The notes beneath the pieces are model-generated. The model did not search any database and had not been told where the DNA came from. It saw only the letters and a program-made list of their open reading frames with translations. Positions 34,664-42,671 of a DNA stretch of 43,108 bases are shown here, piece after piece. The stretch spans positions 1 to 43,108 of the forward strand of contig CAZYJG010000002.1 in assembly GCA_964647745.1 (NCBI GenBank), written 5' to 3'. Source of the stretch: Thiopontia sp964647745. GTDB taxonomy: Bacteria > Pseudomonadota > Gammaproteobacteria > GCF-002020875. The position numbers and the translations under genes were made by a program. Each line of letters starts with the position of its first letter. Position 1 is the first letter of the stretch.

Positions 34664-35140
34664 CTACTCCTCAATCACGACCCGGGTGCCCGCAGAGACC
34701 CGGTCAAACAGGGGCAGCAGATGGTGGTTATGCATCCGGATACAGCCATGGGAACGGGCAACCCCCATCGGCTCACTCTCTGGTGTGCCATGAATGTAGA
34801 TCATCCTTCTCAATGTATCGATCTCCCCTCCACGGTTGAATCCGGACTCATCACCACTCAGCCAGAGAATCCGGGTCAGGATCCAGTCACGCTCCGGAAA
34901 CTCCGCTGCAACGCCTGGGCTGTAGATCTCACCACTGGGGCGGCGCCCGACAAAGACCGTATTCTCTGCACACCCCTCACCAATCTTGATGCGGATATGG
35001 TGCACCCCCCTCGGGGTACAGCCACTGTTGAGACGTTCACCTGCCCCATTCAGGGCTGTGGATACCGGATAGCACTCCACCACACTGCCCCCCTCCTCCA
35101 GACAGAGCTGTTGCCGAGAGAGGGAGATGCGAATCTGCAT
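34664..35140 (-). CDS. L,D-transpeptidase (YkuD family), no signal peptide
   Basis: 158 residues. The YkuD active site is complete: His117 in MIYIHGTPES and Cys133 in RSHGCIRMHNHH. These enzymes cross-link or trim peptidoglycan peptides in the periplasm, but this protein starts directly with the domain (MQIRISLSRQQLCLEEGG) and has no signal peptide or membrane segment. It sits 6 bp upstream of the cytoplasmic nagZ, suggesting a role in cytoplasmic muropeptide handling; short YkuD proteins next to nagZ occur in other Gammaproteobacteria. The substrate is inferred, not shown. Confidence 0.88.
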   Translation of the reverse strand: MQIRISLSRQQLCLEEGGSVVECYPVSTALNGAGERLNSGCTPRGVHHIRIKIGEGCAENTVFVGRRPSGEIYSPGVAAEFPERDWILTRILWLSGDESGFNRGGEIDTLRRMIYIHGTPESEPMGVARSHGCIRMHNHHLLPLFDRVSAGTRVVIEE

Positions 35141-35151
35141 GCAGGGGGCAA

Positions 35152-35634
35152 TCAGTCCCTGAAGTTATTGAACTGCAGCGGAACGGAGAACTTCTCCTCC
35201 CGCAGCATCGACATGACCGACTGCAGGTCATCACGCTTCTTGCCGGTAACACGCACCTTCTCCCCCTGAATGGAGGCCTGCACCTTGATTCTGGACAGCT
35301 TGATCTGTTTCACAATCTGTTTCGCTGTTGCCTGATCGATCCCCTGCACAATGGCCACACTCTGCCGCGCCTCACTGACATTGGTCTCAATCTCCCCCGG
35401 CTTGAGGGCGGCGACATCCACCCCGCGCTTTGCCATCTTTGCAGTCAGGATATCCATCACCTGATGCAGTTGAAACTCCTGATCCGCCTTGACCAGCAGC
35501 TCCTCGCCACTCTGCTCAATGGAGGCACCCGTCCCCTTGAGGTCAAAACGGTTGCTGATCTCCCGAATAGCCTGATCCACGGCATTGGTCACCTCGTGCA
35601 GATCCACCTCCGAGACAGTATCAAATGAGGGCAT
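35152..35634 (-). CDS. yajQ: YajQ-family nucleotide-binding protein
   Basis: 160 residues, the family length. The diagnostic stretches are MPSFDTVSEVDLHEVTNAVDQ, ISNRFDLKGTGA, and the C-terminal QFNNFRD. Members bind cyclic di-GMP in Xanthomonas and Pseudomonas and act as co-regulators; others bind GTP or RNA. AGGAG lies about eight bases before the ATG. It starts a run yajQ-ldt-nagZ-hpt-(receiver) with gaps of 11 bp or less, though shared function is not evident. Confidence 0.95.
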   Translation of the reverse strand: MPSFDTVSEVDLHEVTNAVDQAIREISNRFDLKGTGASIEQSGEELLVKADQEFQLHQVMDILTAKMAKRGVDVAALKPGEIETNVSEARQSVAIVQGIDQATAKQIVKQIKLSRIKVQASIQGEKVRVTGKKRDDLQSVMSMLREEKFSVPLQFNNFRD

Positions 35635-35686
35635 CCCTTCTCTCCTTTATGCTTCTCTTGGTACGTACTGATGAAACGGTATTTAA

Positions 35687-37216
35687 CTACGCAAGCTGGT
35701 CATCCGCAACGTGGTAGACAGGATCCTCCAGCATATTGACCTCCACCAGATCCCCCGCCTTGTGCAGAAGAACTCTGCACTCCGGACTGAGGTGCCTCAG
35801 ATGGAGCTGCTTGCCGGCACGAATGTACTTCTCCGCCAGGGTGTCGATCGCCTCAATCGCAGAGTGGTCGGCAACACGCGAGTTGCGGAACTCCAGAATC
35901 ACCTCATCCGGATCGCCGGCAGGGTCAAACAGATCCAGAAAGTTTTTCACCGAGCCAAAGAAGAGCGGACCATTGAGCTCATAGATACGGACCCCATCCT
36001 CCTCATCACGCCTGTCGATATTGATGTGGCTGGCATGCTCCCAGGCAAAGATCAGGGCAGAGACGATCACCCCCACTATCACTGCAATCGCCAGATCGGT
36101 TGCCACCGTCACGCCCGAGACCAGCACCAGAACGAAGGCATCCTTGAGGGGAATCTTTCGCATGATGCGGAAACTGGACCACTCAAAGGTACCCAGCACC
36201 ACCATGAACATCACCCCCACCAGTGCAGCCATCGGGATCTGCTCAATCAGCTGTGAGGCAAAGAGGATAAAGGCCAGCAGGAAGAGTGCCGCAGTGATTG
36301 CGGAGAGGCGCTGACGACCACCGGAGTTGATGTTGATCATGCTCTGTCCAATCATTGCACACCCCCCCATTCCACCAAACAGCCCAGTAGTGGTGTTGGC
36401 AATCCCCTGCCCAATGCACTCGCGATTTCCCTGTCCGCGGGTATCGGTCACCTCATCAATCAGGGTCAGGGTCAACAGCGACTCAATCAGCCCCACTGCA
36501 GCCAGGATCACCGCATAGGGGAAGATGATATAGAGCGTCTCCCAGTTCATGGGAACCATGGGAATATGGAGGCTAGGGAACCCCCCCTCAATGGAGGCGA
36601 GATCGGCAACCCGCTTGGTATCAAGATCGAGCCCGATCACCAGCAGGGAGACTACAAGAATGGCCGCCAGTGAGGCAGGGAACGCACCTGTCAGCTTGGG
36701 CAGAAAGTGGATGATCATCATGGTGAGCAGAATCAGTCCGGCAAACAGCATCAGTGGATCTCCGCTCATCCATGATGTTCCACCTTCCACCGAGCTGAAC
36801 TGAAAGTGTTGCAACTGGGCGAGGAAGATCACAATTGCCAGCCCATTCACAAAACCGAGCATCACCGGATGGGGGACGATACGGATATATTTCCCCAACT
36901 TCATCAGCCCAACACTGATCTGGATCAGCCCCGTCAGGACCACCGCGGCAAAGAGATACTCCACCCCGTGCTGGGCAACCAGCGAAACCATCACCACCGC
37001 CATCGCGCCGGTGGCCCCAGAGATCATTCCAGGGCGCCCCCCGAAGATTGCTGCCAGAAGCCCCACCATAAAGGCGGCATAGAGTCCGACCAGCGGCTCA
37101 ACACCGGCAACAAAAGAGAAGGCAACCGCCTCCGGTACCAGTGCCAGTGCAACGGTTAGGCCTGAGAGAATTTCATTGCGGAAACAGACACGACTGGCAC
37201 AACCCAACTGAAACAT
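35687..37216 (-). CDS. SulP-family inorganic anion transporter with STAS domain
   Basis: 509 residues. About 12-14 membrane segments (residues 12-400) start with ILSGLTVALALVPEAVAFSF and include IFGGRPGMISGATGAMAVVM, typical of SulP/SLC26 proteins. A STAS domain (about 415-500) is at the C terminus. The family carries sulfate, bicarbonate or dicarboxylates; the sequence does not tell which. AGGA lies before the ATG. No carbonic anhydrase gene is fused or adjacent. A terminator of the upstream cytochrome operon lies just before its start, so it has its own promoter. Confidence 0.92.
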   Translation of the reverse strand: MFQLGCASRVCFRNEILSGLTVALALVPEAVAFSFVAGVEPLVGLYAAFMVGLLAAIFGGRPGMISGATGAMAVVMVSLVAQHGVEYLFAAVVLTGLIQISVGLMKLGKYIRIVPHPVMLGFVNGLAIVIFLAQLQHFQFSSVEGGTSWMSGDPLMLFAGLILLTMMIIHFLPKLTGAFPASLAAILVVSLLVIGLDLDTKRVADLASIEGGFPSLHIPMVPMNWETLYIIFPYAVILAAVGLIESLLTLTLIDEVTDTRGQGNRECIGQGIANTTTGLFGGMGGCAMIGQSMININSGGRQRLSAITAALFLLAFILFASQLIEQIPMAALVGVMFMVVLGTFEWSSFRIMRKIPLKDAFVLVLVSGVTVATDLAIAVIVGVIVSALIFAWEHASHINIDRRDEEDGVRIYELNGPLFFGSVKNFLDLFDPAGDPDEVILEFRNSRVADHSAIEAIDTLAEKYIRAGKQLHLRHLSPECRVLLHKAGDLVEVNMLEDPVYHVADDQLA

Positions 37217-37246
37217 AGTGGATTCCTGATTATTCTGGTGATAATT

Positions 37247-37274
37247 GAAAAAAGGCTGTCACAAGGGCAGCCTT
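37247..37274 (-). terminator. Rho-independent terminator after the cytochrome operon
   Basis: On the minus strand AAGGCTG and CAGCCTT form a 7-bp stem around a 9-base loop, followed by a run of T. It lies 210 bp after the cytochrome fusion stop and 31 bp before the SulP start. A weaker hairpin followed by GTTTT lies near 37359-37386. Confidence 0.65.
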
Positions 37275-37484
37275 CTGGTTTGATATATCCAATAACCTGC
37301 AAGCCGGGCAGAGAGGCCCAAGCGTGGCGGTTTGTTGCTATTATACCTGAAACCCAAAACAACCACCCTCAGAAATAGGTGTGGTTTCCTGATTGCAGAA
37401 GTGTCTCCTGACGGAAATCTCTACTGTGCGTTGTCCCCACCTGCTGTGCCGCTCAACTGGTGACACAACAGGAGGGAGCACCTA

Positions 37485-39458
37485 TTACATGGAGGTGATG
37501 TAGCCAATCATGACCAGCGTCAGCAGAGTCAATCCGCTGAAGATCAGGATTGCACCCAGCAGATTGGAACCGGTCCGCATCGCCTTCGATGGCTTCTTGA
37601 CCAGGTACCTGGAGAGCTCTCCACTCTCCTTCAGACGCTCATACTCCAGACGGTGCTCATGCTTGAACTCATCGAGCGGGATCGCCCCAGTAAAGATGGT
37701 AGTACTCATCGGGAATTTGTCCGGACGGAAGTGGGCATTGAAGAAGTGGACCGTGAAGAGGAACATGGTCGCCAGCAACGCCTCTTCCGCATGAACGATG
37801 GTTGCCACGTTAAATACGAAACCAGGCAGTACCGTTGCCGCCAGGGTTGGCGAGAAGAGCATCATGCCACTCAATCCAATCACCGCCGCACCCCAGAATG
37901 GCGCCCAGTAGTCAAACTTCTGCCAGTAGGACCAGCGGTCAAAGTCTGGGCGCTCGGCCCTGCCGAAGAACCAGCGGAACATCCCCACCACATCCTTCAG
38001 ATCCTGCCAGTTGGGCAGCATTGAGGTGGGACCGAACCAGCGGAAGGTCTTGCGGTTCTTGATGATGTTATAGCTGGCAAGACCAAAGTGGACAAGGAAG
38101 ACCGATAGCCAGGTTATCGCTGCCGTACGGTGAATGATTGCCTCAATCTCCGGTCCACCCAGCATGCCGATGACCACTGGGGCCCAGGCGGTATGGGAGA
38201 AGAGCAGCGTCGATCCAGTCAACACCAGCGTCATGGTGCTGACCGCAAACAGCAGGTGGATCACCCGCCAGCTTGCACTGAAGCGGCGGAAATAGATCTG
38301 ATCCTTGGCCGCCAGCAGTGCTGCCGGTGGGGGCTGGTACCCCTTGCCCTGCCTGCGATCCTTGAACTCTCGATAGAACCAGAGCAGTACATGGGTCCAG
38401 AAGAAGGCAAAGACCGCCACAATCAGATAGTTCATGAACTTGGTGGTCCAATAGATCTCCGGATAGCGCTCCGGGTCGTCAGCATTGCCATGGGCATGGA
38501 AGCCCAGGAACCCCTCCGGGGCATCCTCGTGGCACTGCTGACAGGTCTCCAGACGGTTGTCCAGATGGACAGTCGAGGTGGGATCATCCACCTTCTTGAG
38601 CTCATGGCTGCCATGGCAATCGTAACACTTCGCGGTATTGGTATAGCCCAGACGGTTCACCTGACCATGGTAGGAGGAGCGATAGGTCTTGTAGGCATCC
38701 TCATGACAATCCCCACAGTTCTTGGTGATGGTGAGCTTGATGAGATCCTGGTCGGGAGAGTCGATATTGTGGGTGGTGTGACAGTCGGAACAGACCGCTG
38801 CCTCACTATTGCCATTCTCCACCACCTCTTTTCCGTGAGCCGAGGCGAGGTAGGCCTCTTTCTGCTCCTCGTGACAGCGCCCGCAGACCTCAGGGTTTAT
38901 CAGTCGATGGTCGGCGCGGGCCTCACTGCCCAGGGTTCCTATATTGTGCGGGTCGTGACAGTCATGACAGGTGGCATTGGTCCTGGACTGGTCTGCCATG
39001 CTCGGGCGGGCATGGACCGAGTGCATGTAACTGTCGATCTGCTTCATCACCACATCAAGGCGATCATACTTGGGATGCTCCTGCCCCTGCTGCTTCTCCC
39101 ACTCCTCCTTGTGACACTGAATACAGCTGACACTGATGACCGGCTGTTCCTGGTGGTACTTCTCGGTGATGTTGGTGTGACACCCTACACAGTTTTGCTT
39201 GCCGTGGACACTCTCCTCAAACTTCTCCTCATCGACATAGATGTAGACCTTGGTGCCCTCCTCGTCATCCTCATCCTCATAGAGCGTCTCATACTTTTCA
39301 TCCTCATCGGAGTGGCATTTAATACAGACCTTGTTGGGGACAATCTTCTTTGCCCCGCTCTTTGATCCATCGGATGCAGCATGGAGGGCTGTGCCCTGCA
39401 CACCCATCAGAAGCATCAAACCCAATACACTTATTGTTGTCTGTAGAAACCGTTTCAC
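37485..39458 (-). CDS. Nonaheme c-type / diheme b-type cytochrome fusion (CbcL-like)
   Basis: 657 residues from a GTG at 39458, chosen for GGGAGGAG five bases upstream; a TTG at 39506 is the alternative. A signal peptide (VLGLMLLMGVQGTALHAA) leads to a periplasmic domain with nine CXXCH heme sites, at Cys45, 90, 112, 164, 192, 223, 248, 278 and 306. Six hydrophobic segments follow (about 343-361, 398-420, 445-467, 518-540, 550-576, 632-654), with histidines (401, 457, 556, 571) placed for two b hemes. This is the architecture of Geobacter CbcL, a menaquinol oxidase feeding extracellular electron transfer at low potential. A quinone-periplasm electron link is likely; direction and partners are unknown. 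An acidic stretch after heme 1 (50-81) is unusual. Confidence 0.88.
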   Translation of the reverse strand: MKRFLQTTISVLGLMLLMGVQGTALHAASDGSKSGAKKIVPNKVCIKCHSDEDEKYETLYEDEDDEEGTKVYIYVDEEKFEESVHGKQNCVGCHTNITEKYHQEQPVISVSCIQCHKEEWEKQQGQEHPKYDRLDVVMKQIDSYMHSVHARPSMADQSRTNATCHDCHDPHNIGTLGSEARADHRLINPEVCGRCHEEQKEAYLASAHGKEVVENGNSEAAVCSDCHTTHNIDSPDQDLIKLTITKNCGDCHEDAYKTYRSSYHGQVNRLGYTNTAKCYDCHGSHELKKVDDPTSTVHLDNRLETCQQCHEDAPEGFLGFHAHGNADDPERYPEIYWTTKFMNYLIVAVFAFFWTHVLLWFYREFKDRRQGKGYQPPPAALLAAKDQIYFRRFSASWRVIHLLFAVSTMTLVLTGSTLLFSHTAWAPVVIGMLGGPEIEAIIHRTAAITWLSVFLVHFGLASYNIIKNRKTFRWFGPTSMLPNWQDLKDVVGMFRWFFGRAERPDFDRWSYWQKFDYWAPFWGAAVIGLSGMMLFSPTLAATVLPGFVFNVATIVHAEEALLATMFLFTVHFFNAHFRPDKFPMSTTIFTGAIPLDEFKHEHRLEYERLKESGELSRYLVKKPSKAMRTGSNLLGAILIFSGLTLLTLVMIGYITSM

Positions 39459-39544
39459 AGCACTCCTCCCGTCCGCTGCAGTAAATGGGCACTCCACCTG
39501 CCTCAAGAGGCAGAGTGCATGTTCAATCCGTGGACTCTGTTATA

Positions 39545-40147
39545 TCAATCGAGCTCTCTGGTAACCGAGAAGGCACCACGCAGATCCCCTGGCTTGAAGC
39601 CGGTCGCCTGCTCATAGGGATAGAGATCCCGAATGGTCTTCAGTACGTCTGGAGCAATCAACTCGCCATGACAGACCATGCAGGGCTTGCTGGCCGGAAT
39701 CGCCTTCATGTAACGGAAGAGCCGCTCCCCACCCTTCTGCTCCACCACCTCGTGGTACTCCACCTGGCTGGGCTCCTCACCCGCTGCAAAACGTGCCTCA
39801 AACTGCTCCAGCACCCGAATCTCCCAGGCATCGGGGGCATTCTTGGGATTACGCAGACGCAGACTGGTGCGACGAATATTGAGCCCGGTACGACGGTTGG
39901 ATGCCGCCTTTGTGATGGGCTGCGCCTGTACATTACAGGCGGCAATTGCAGCGGAGGGGCCGCCCGCCTTCATTCCCGTAACCAGTGCATGCTTCAGTTT
40001 GACAAACAGCTTCTTGGCCAGTGCACGACTCTCCTGGACATGGACAGACATATCCTCCGCTGCAGCGGCCTCCTCTGCTGCAGTAACCATGGTTGCCGGT
40101 GATGCAAGCAACATTGTGAGTGCTGCACTTAGTAGTACTTTTTTCAT
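39545..40147 (-). CDS. Monoheme DUF3365 (Tll0287-like) cytochrome c
   Basis: 200 residues with a signal peptide (VLLSAALTMLLASPATMVTA). The DUF3365 domain, a PAS-like redox or sensor fold, covers about residues 60-200 and has a single heme site CMVCH (156-160), with NVQAQPITKAAS and the C-terminal GFKPGDLRGAFSV typical of the family. It is a periplasmic electron carrier or heme-based sensor. It lies 86 bp upstream of the nonaheme fusion on the same strand and probably forms an operon with it. GGGAGAGG precedes the ATG. Confidence 0.9.
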   Translation of the reverse strand: MKKVLLSAALTMLLASPATMVTAAEEAAAAEDMSVHVQESRALAKKLFVKLKHALVTGMKAGGPSAAIAACNVQAQPITKAASNRRTGLNIRRTSLRLRNPKNAPDAWEIRVLEQFEARFAAGEEPSQVEYHEVVEQKGGERLFRYMKAIPASKPCMVCHGELIAPDVLKTIRDLYPYEQATGFKPGDLRGAFSVTRELD

Positions 40148-40385
40148 AACCTCTCCCCTGAGTATGACCAGTCAGAAACAAAAAACGTCACTGGGTGACA
40201 GCGATTATCCCACCTGGATGGGTGCATCCATGGGATGGATTCTGCCGACACTCCGACGACTCTTACGATATACCCTAATCGAGTTATGGAAAATTCTCAA
40301 GTATTCAATATGTTGGTTTAACGCAAGACTTGTGATGTCCGGTCGCTTCCTCAGAATTAGTGAGTATCGGGTTGGGGCTGAACCA

Positions 40386-42014
40386 CTACAGTCTGGCCTG
40401 TGGTCGTGATACAGAGCGATGGATGCCCACTCCATTCCGAAAGATGGAGGAGAACCATAGACGCAACCCCCTCATCCACCCCATCCGTTCCGGTTGTTCA
40501 CCCTGCGATAGCATCACCCTCAGGTTGTCCATTGCCGCACGGCCAATATAGTCAAACTCATCACTCTTGCCCACCTCTTCCAGTGCCTTCAGGTAGGCAC
40601 GACCAATCATGGAACCCAGTGGTGGTGGATTGTAGAGCAGCTTCTTGATAATAAAGGGGTTGAGGGTCAGTGGGTTGTACCCTTTCTTAAGATATCCCTC
40701 GCTGATCAGCAACTGTTCCACGGGGGTATTGGGCTGCACCCCGACAAAGAAGATGAACGGGAGCACAAAGTCACGCCCAAACATCTCATAAAGCTCATCA
40801 ATCCGATCCAGGGTCTGGTGCAGCGTCTCGATACTCTCCCCAGGCGCATTCAGAGGCATGTAGAGCTTGATTGGCTCCTTGATGTGCCCCCCATCCCGCA
40901 ACATCCGAAACCCCTCCATCTGCTGCTCCAGTTTGTACCCCAGACTCATCTGGTCAATAACATGCTGTGATCCGGTAAAGGTGAGATCAACACTACTCAG
41001 CCCGGTCTCAAACATCTTCTTTGCCAACTCCGGGGTCACATAATTGAAGCGAAGATAACCGGCCCATGAAATCTTCACCTCGCGGGCCAGCAACTCATCC
41101 AGAATAGCCTCTGCCTGGTGGGCACTCCGCCTGGTCGAGATAAACTGCGCATCGGTAAACCAGATCTTCTCCACCCCGAAATCCCGACTCAGTGTCTCAA
41201 TCTCCCTGGCCACCTCCGCTGGGTTGCGATAGCGCTGGCGATGCCCCTCAATCTCGTTGTAGATACAGAAGTTGCAGTGGTAGGGGCAGCCCCGCTTGGT
41301 CTGTACCCCAATGAAGTCCCCATCCAGATACTGCTCAAATCCGGGAAAGATGGATTGAATATAGTGAAAGTCGACCGCTATCAGATTTTCCAGTGCAAAC
41401 TCCAGGCTCTCCACCCGATGCTCAACCCTTCCAAAATCGTCCTTGTGATAATACTCACCCAGTGGATGACGGTTCCCATCCGCAATCGAGACCAGGGTAT
41501 CCTCTCCCTCCCCAACGACCACATAGCTGTTGTCCGGACAGCGCTTGATCACATGCTCGGCAAAGATCGAAACCGCCGCCCCCCCCACCAGAACGGTTGC
41601 ATCAGGGGCAATCCGACGGACCAGTTTCATGAAACCAAAGTTGTTGAGCCGGCTCTCCAGATACTCCCAGATAATAAAGATCGCATCCCATGCCGCCCGG
41701 ATCCGTTTCCAGATCGAGCTAGAGTGGTCAAAATTCATCACCACATCCAGCGCATCATTTTCAGGATGAGGACCAAATGTCTGCATGTTGCGCCATGAGA
41801 AGGCGACCAGATCCGGCTGGAACTGCCGAACCCTCTCTGCAACCACCCTTCTGCGCTCACGTTTATCAACCAGGGCCAGATCCAATAGCTCCTGTTCAAT
41901 ATGCGGTCGCTGTTGATGCAGGTAGTGGGCCAGATAGACCATCCCACCCGGATAGATCTTCCAGACCGGAAGGCGAATATAGAGAACCCTTTTGGCAGCT
42001 AATCCGTTTTTCAT
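40386..42014 (-). CDS. Radical SAM protein with N-terminal cobalamin-binding-like domain
   Basis: 542 residues from the ATG at 42014; a GTG at 42035 and an ATG at 42023 are alternatives, but the promoter at 42047-42074 leaves only five bases before the GTG. The N-terminal part (about 1-180) resembles a B12-binding domain (YLAHYL, DLVAFSWRNMQTFG, VLVGGAAVSIF, VVVGEGEDTL) but lacks the DxHxxG cobalamin-ligand motif. The radical SAM core has Cys243, Cys247 and Cys250 in KRGCPYHCNFCIYNE. The C-terminal region (about 430-542) is unassigned. A methyltransferase or lipid- or cofactor-modifying role is possible; I do not recognise the subfamily. It is divergent from the rhodanese gene. Confidence 0.85.
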   Translation of the reverse strand: MKNGLAAKRVLYIRLPVWKIYPGGMVYLAHYLHQQRPHIEQELLDLALVDKRERRRVVAERVRQFQPDLVAFSWRNMQTFGPHPENDALDVVMNFDHSSSIWKRIRAAWDAIFIIWEYLESRLNNFGFMKLVRRIAPDATVLVGGAAVSIFAEHVIKRCPDNSYVVVGEGEDTLVSIADGNRHPLGEYYHKDDFGRVEHRVESLEFALENLIAVDFHYIQSIFPGFEQYLDGDFIGVQTKRGCPYHCNFCIYNEIEGHRQRYRNPAEVAREIETLSRDFGVEKIWFTDAQFISTRRSAHQAEAILDELLAREVKISWAGYLRFNYVTPELAKKMFETGLSSVDLTFTGSQHVIDQMSLGYKLEQQMEGFRMLRDGGHIKEPIKLYMPLNAPGESIETLHQTLDRIDELYEMFGRDFVLPFIFFVGVQPNTPVEQLLISEGYLKKGYNPLTLNPFIIKKLLYNPPPLGSMIGRAYLKALEEVGKSDEFDYIGRAAMDNLRVMLSQGEQPERMGWMRGLRLWFSSIFRNGVGIHRSVSRPQARL

Positions 42015-42046
42015 CTTTCTCATCCATGCAGACACACTGTATTAGT

Positions 42047-42074
42047 GTTATATGATATTGCGAGCGGATTTCAA
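42047..42074 (-). promoter_or_regulatory. Candidate sigma-70 promoter of the radical SAM gene
   Basis: On the minus strand TTGAAA (42074-42069) and TATAAC (42052-42047) are 16 bp apart, a near-consensus pair. The predicted start near 42040 gives a 26-nt leader to the ATG at 42014. Confidence 0.6.
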
Positions 42075-42162
42075 TGGATCTCAAAATAAAAAGTTCTCTT
42101 GATGAGTGGCTTGCGATTCTTGCAAGAGAATGAGAGCAGCTGAGATTGATTGCTGTCGTCAA

Positions 42163-42212
42163 GGTTACAAAAAGTTGTCCATGTAACCCGTTTGAAATAC
42201 TTTTGAAACGGG
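42163..42212. promoter_or_regulatory. Two tandem palindromes upstream of the rhodanese gene
   Basis: GGTTACA (42163-42169) and TGTAACC (42182-42188) are perfect inverted arms 12 bp apart. CCCGTTT (42187-42193) and AAACGGG (42206-42212) form a second pair, again 12 bp apart, sharing two bases with the first. A possible -35 (TTGTCC, 42175) and -10 (TACTTT, 42198) for the rhodanese gene fall inside them, so operator sites are plausible. Confidence 0.5.
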
Positions 42213-42272
42213 CTGGAAATATTCATGGTCTACACTATCAGTGAGAGCTAATGATAAACAGGTCACAGAGCC

Positions 42273-42671
42273 ATGAAACAGATCTCCGTTGAAAATTTTG
42301 TCAGTGCAATCCAGTCTGGTGTCGATATCCAGGTGATCGACGTTCGCACTCAAGATGAGGCGAAACTGATGGGATTTACCCTTCCAGGAACCCTTCAGAT
42401 TCCAAAGGATCAGTTTTTCAGCAACAAGGGTATTGCTCGTATCCCACGAAACCGCAAGGTGGTGATCTCCTGCAAGATGGGAGATCGAGGCAAGACAGTC
42501 ACCACGGCACTCAACTACATGGGGTTTCATAATGTCTACAACCTGGAAGGGGGACTATTGGCGCTCACCGAATACCTGGATCCTGATACCGCCAGCCACA
42601 CGTTGACCAATAATAGGCAACCGACGGAAGCGATTCATCAGAGACGTTCCCTCACTTTAGAGGCAGCCTGA
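42273..42671 (+). CDS. Single-domain rhodanese-like protein
   Basis: 132 residues. The rhodanese fold runs over about 1-110 with VIDVRTQDEA (the CH2A-type strand) and the active-site loop CKMGDRG with catalytic Cys (VVISCKMGDRGKTV), giving the six-residue loop typical of sulfurtransferases, then NVYNLEGGLLAL. It would carry a persulfide from a donor to an acceptor in the cytoplasm; there is no signal peptide. The C-terminal tail (110-132) is unrelated to the fold. It is divergent from the radical SAM gene. Confidence 0.9.
   Translation: MKQISVENFVSAIQSGVDIQVIDVRTQDEAKLMGFTLPGTLQIPKDQFFSNKGIARIPRNRKVVISCKMGDRGKTVTTALNYMGFHNVYNLEGGLLALTEYLDPDTASHTLTNNRQPTEAIHQRRSLTLEAA

Noticed and set aside
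37156..37362. 68-residue minus-strand frame upstream of the SulP gene
   Set aside because: It overlaps the terminator and the SulP start in another frame, with no ribosome site.
37280..37484. A third copy of the 115-bp repeat
   Set aside because: Short similar words (CAGGAGG, GTGACAC) occur, but no aligned arms or inner hairpin could be found.
38130..39365. 411-codon plus-strand frame opposite the cytochrome gene
   Set aside because: Its hydrophobic repeats are the reverse of the acidic and CXXCH-encoding codons; the minus strand clearly encodes the cytochrome.
42163..42188. BirA (biotin) operator
   Set aside because: BirA arms read TTGTAAACC then GGTTTACAA; here the arms are in the opposite order, and the adjacent gene is a rhodanese.
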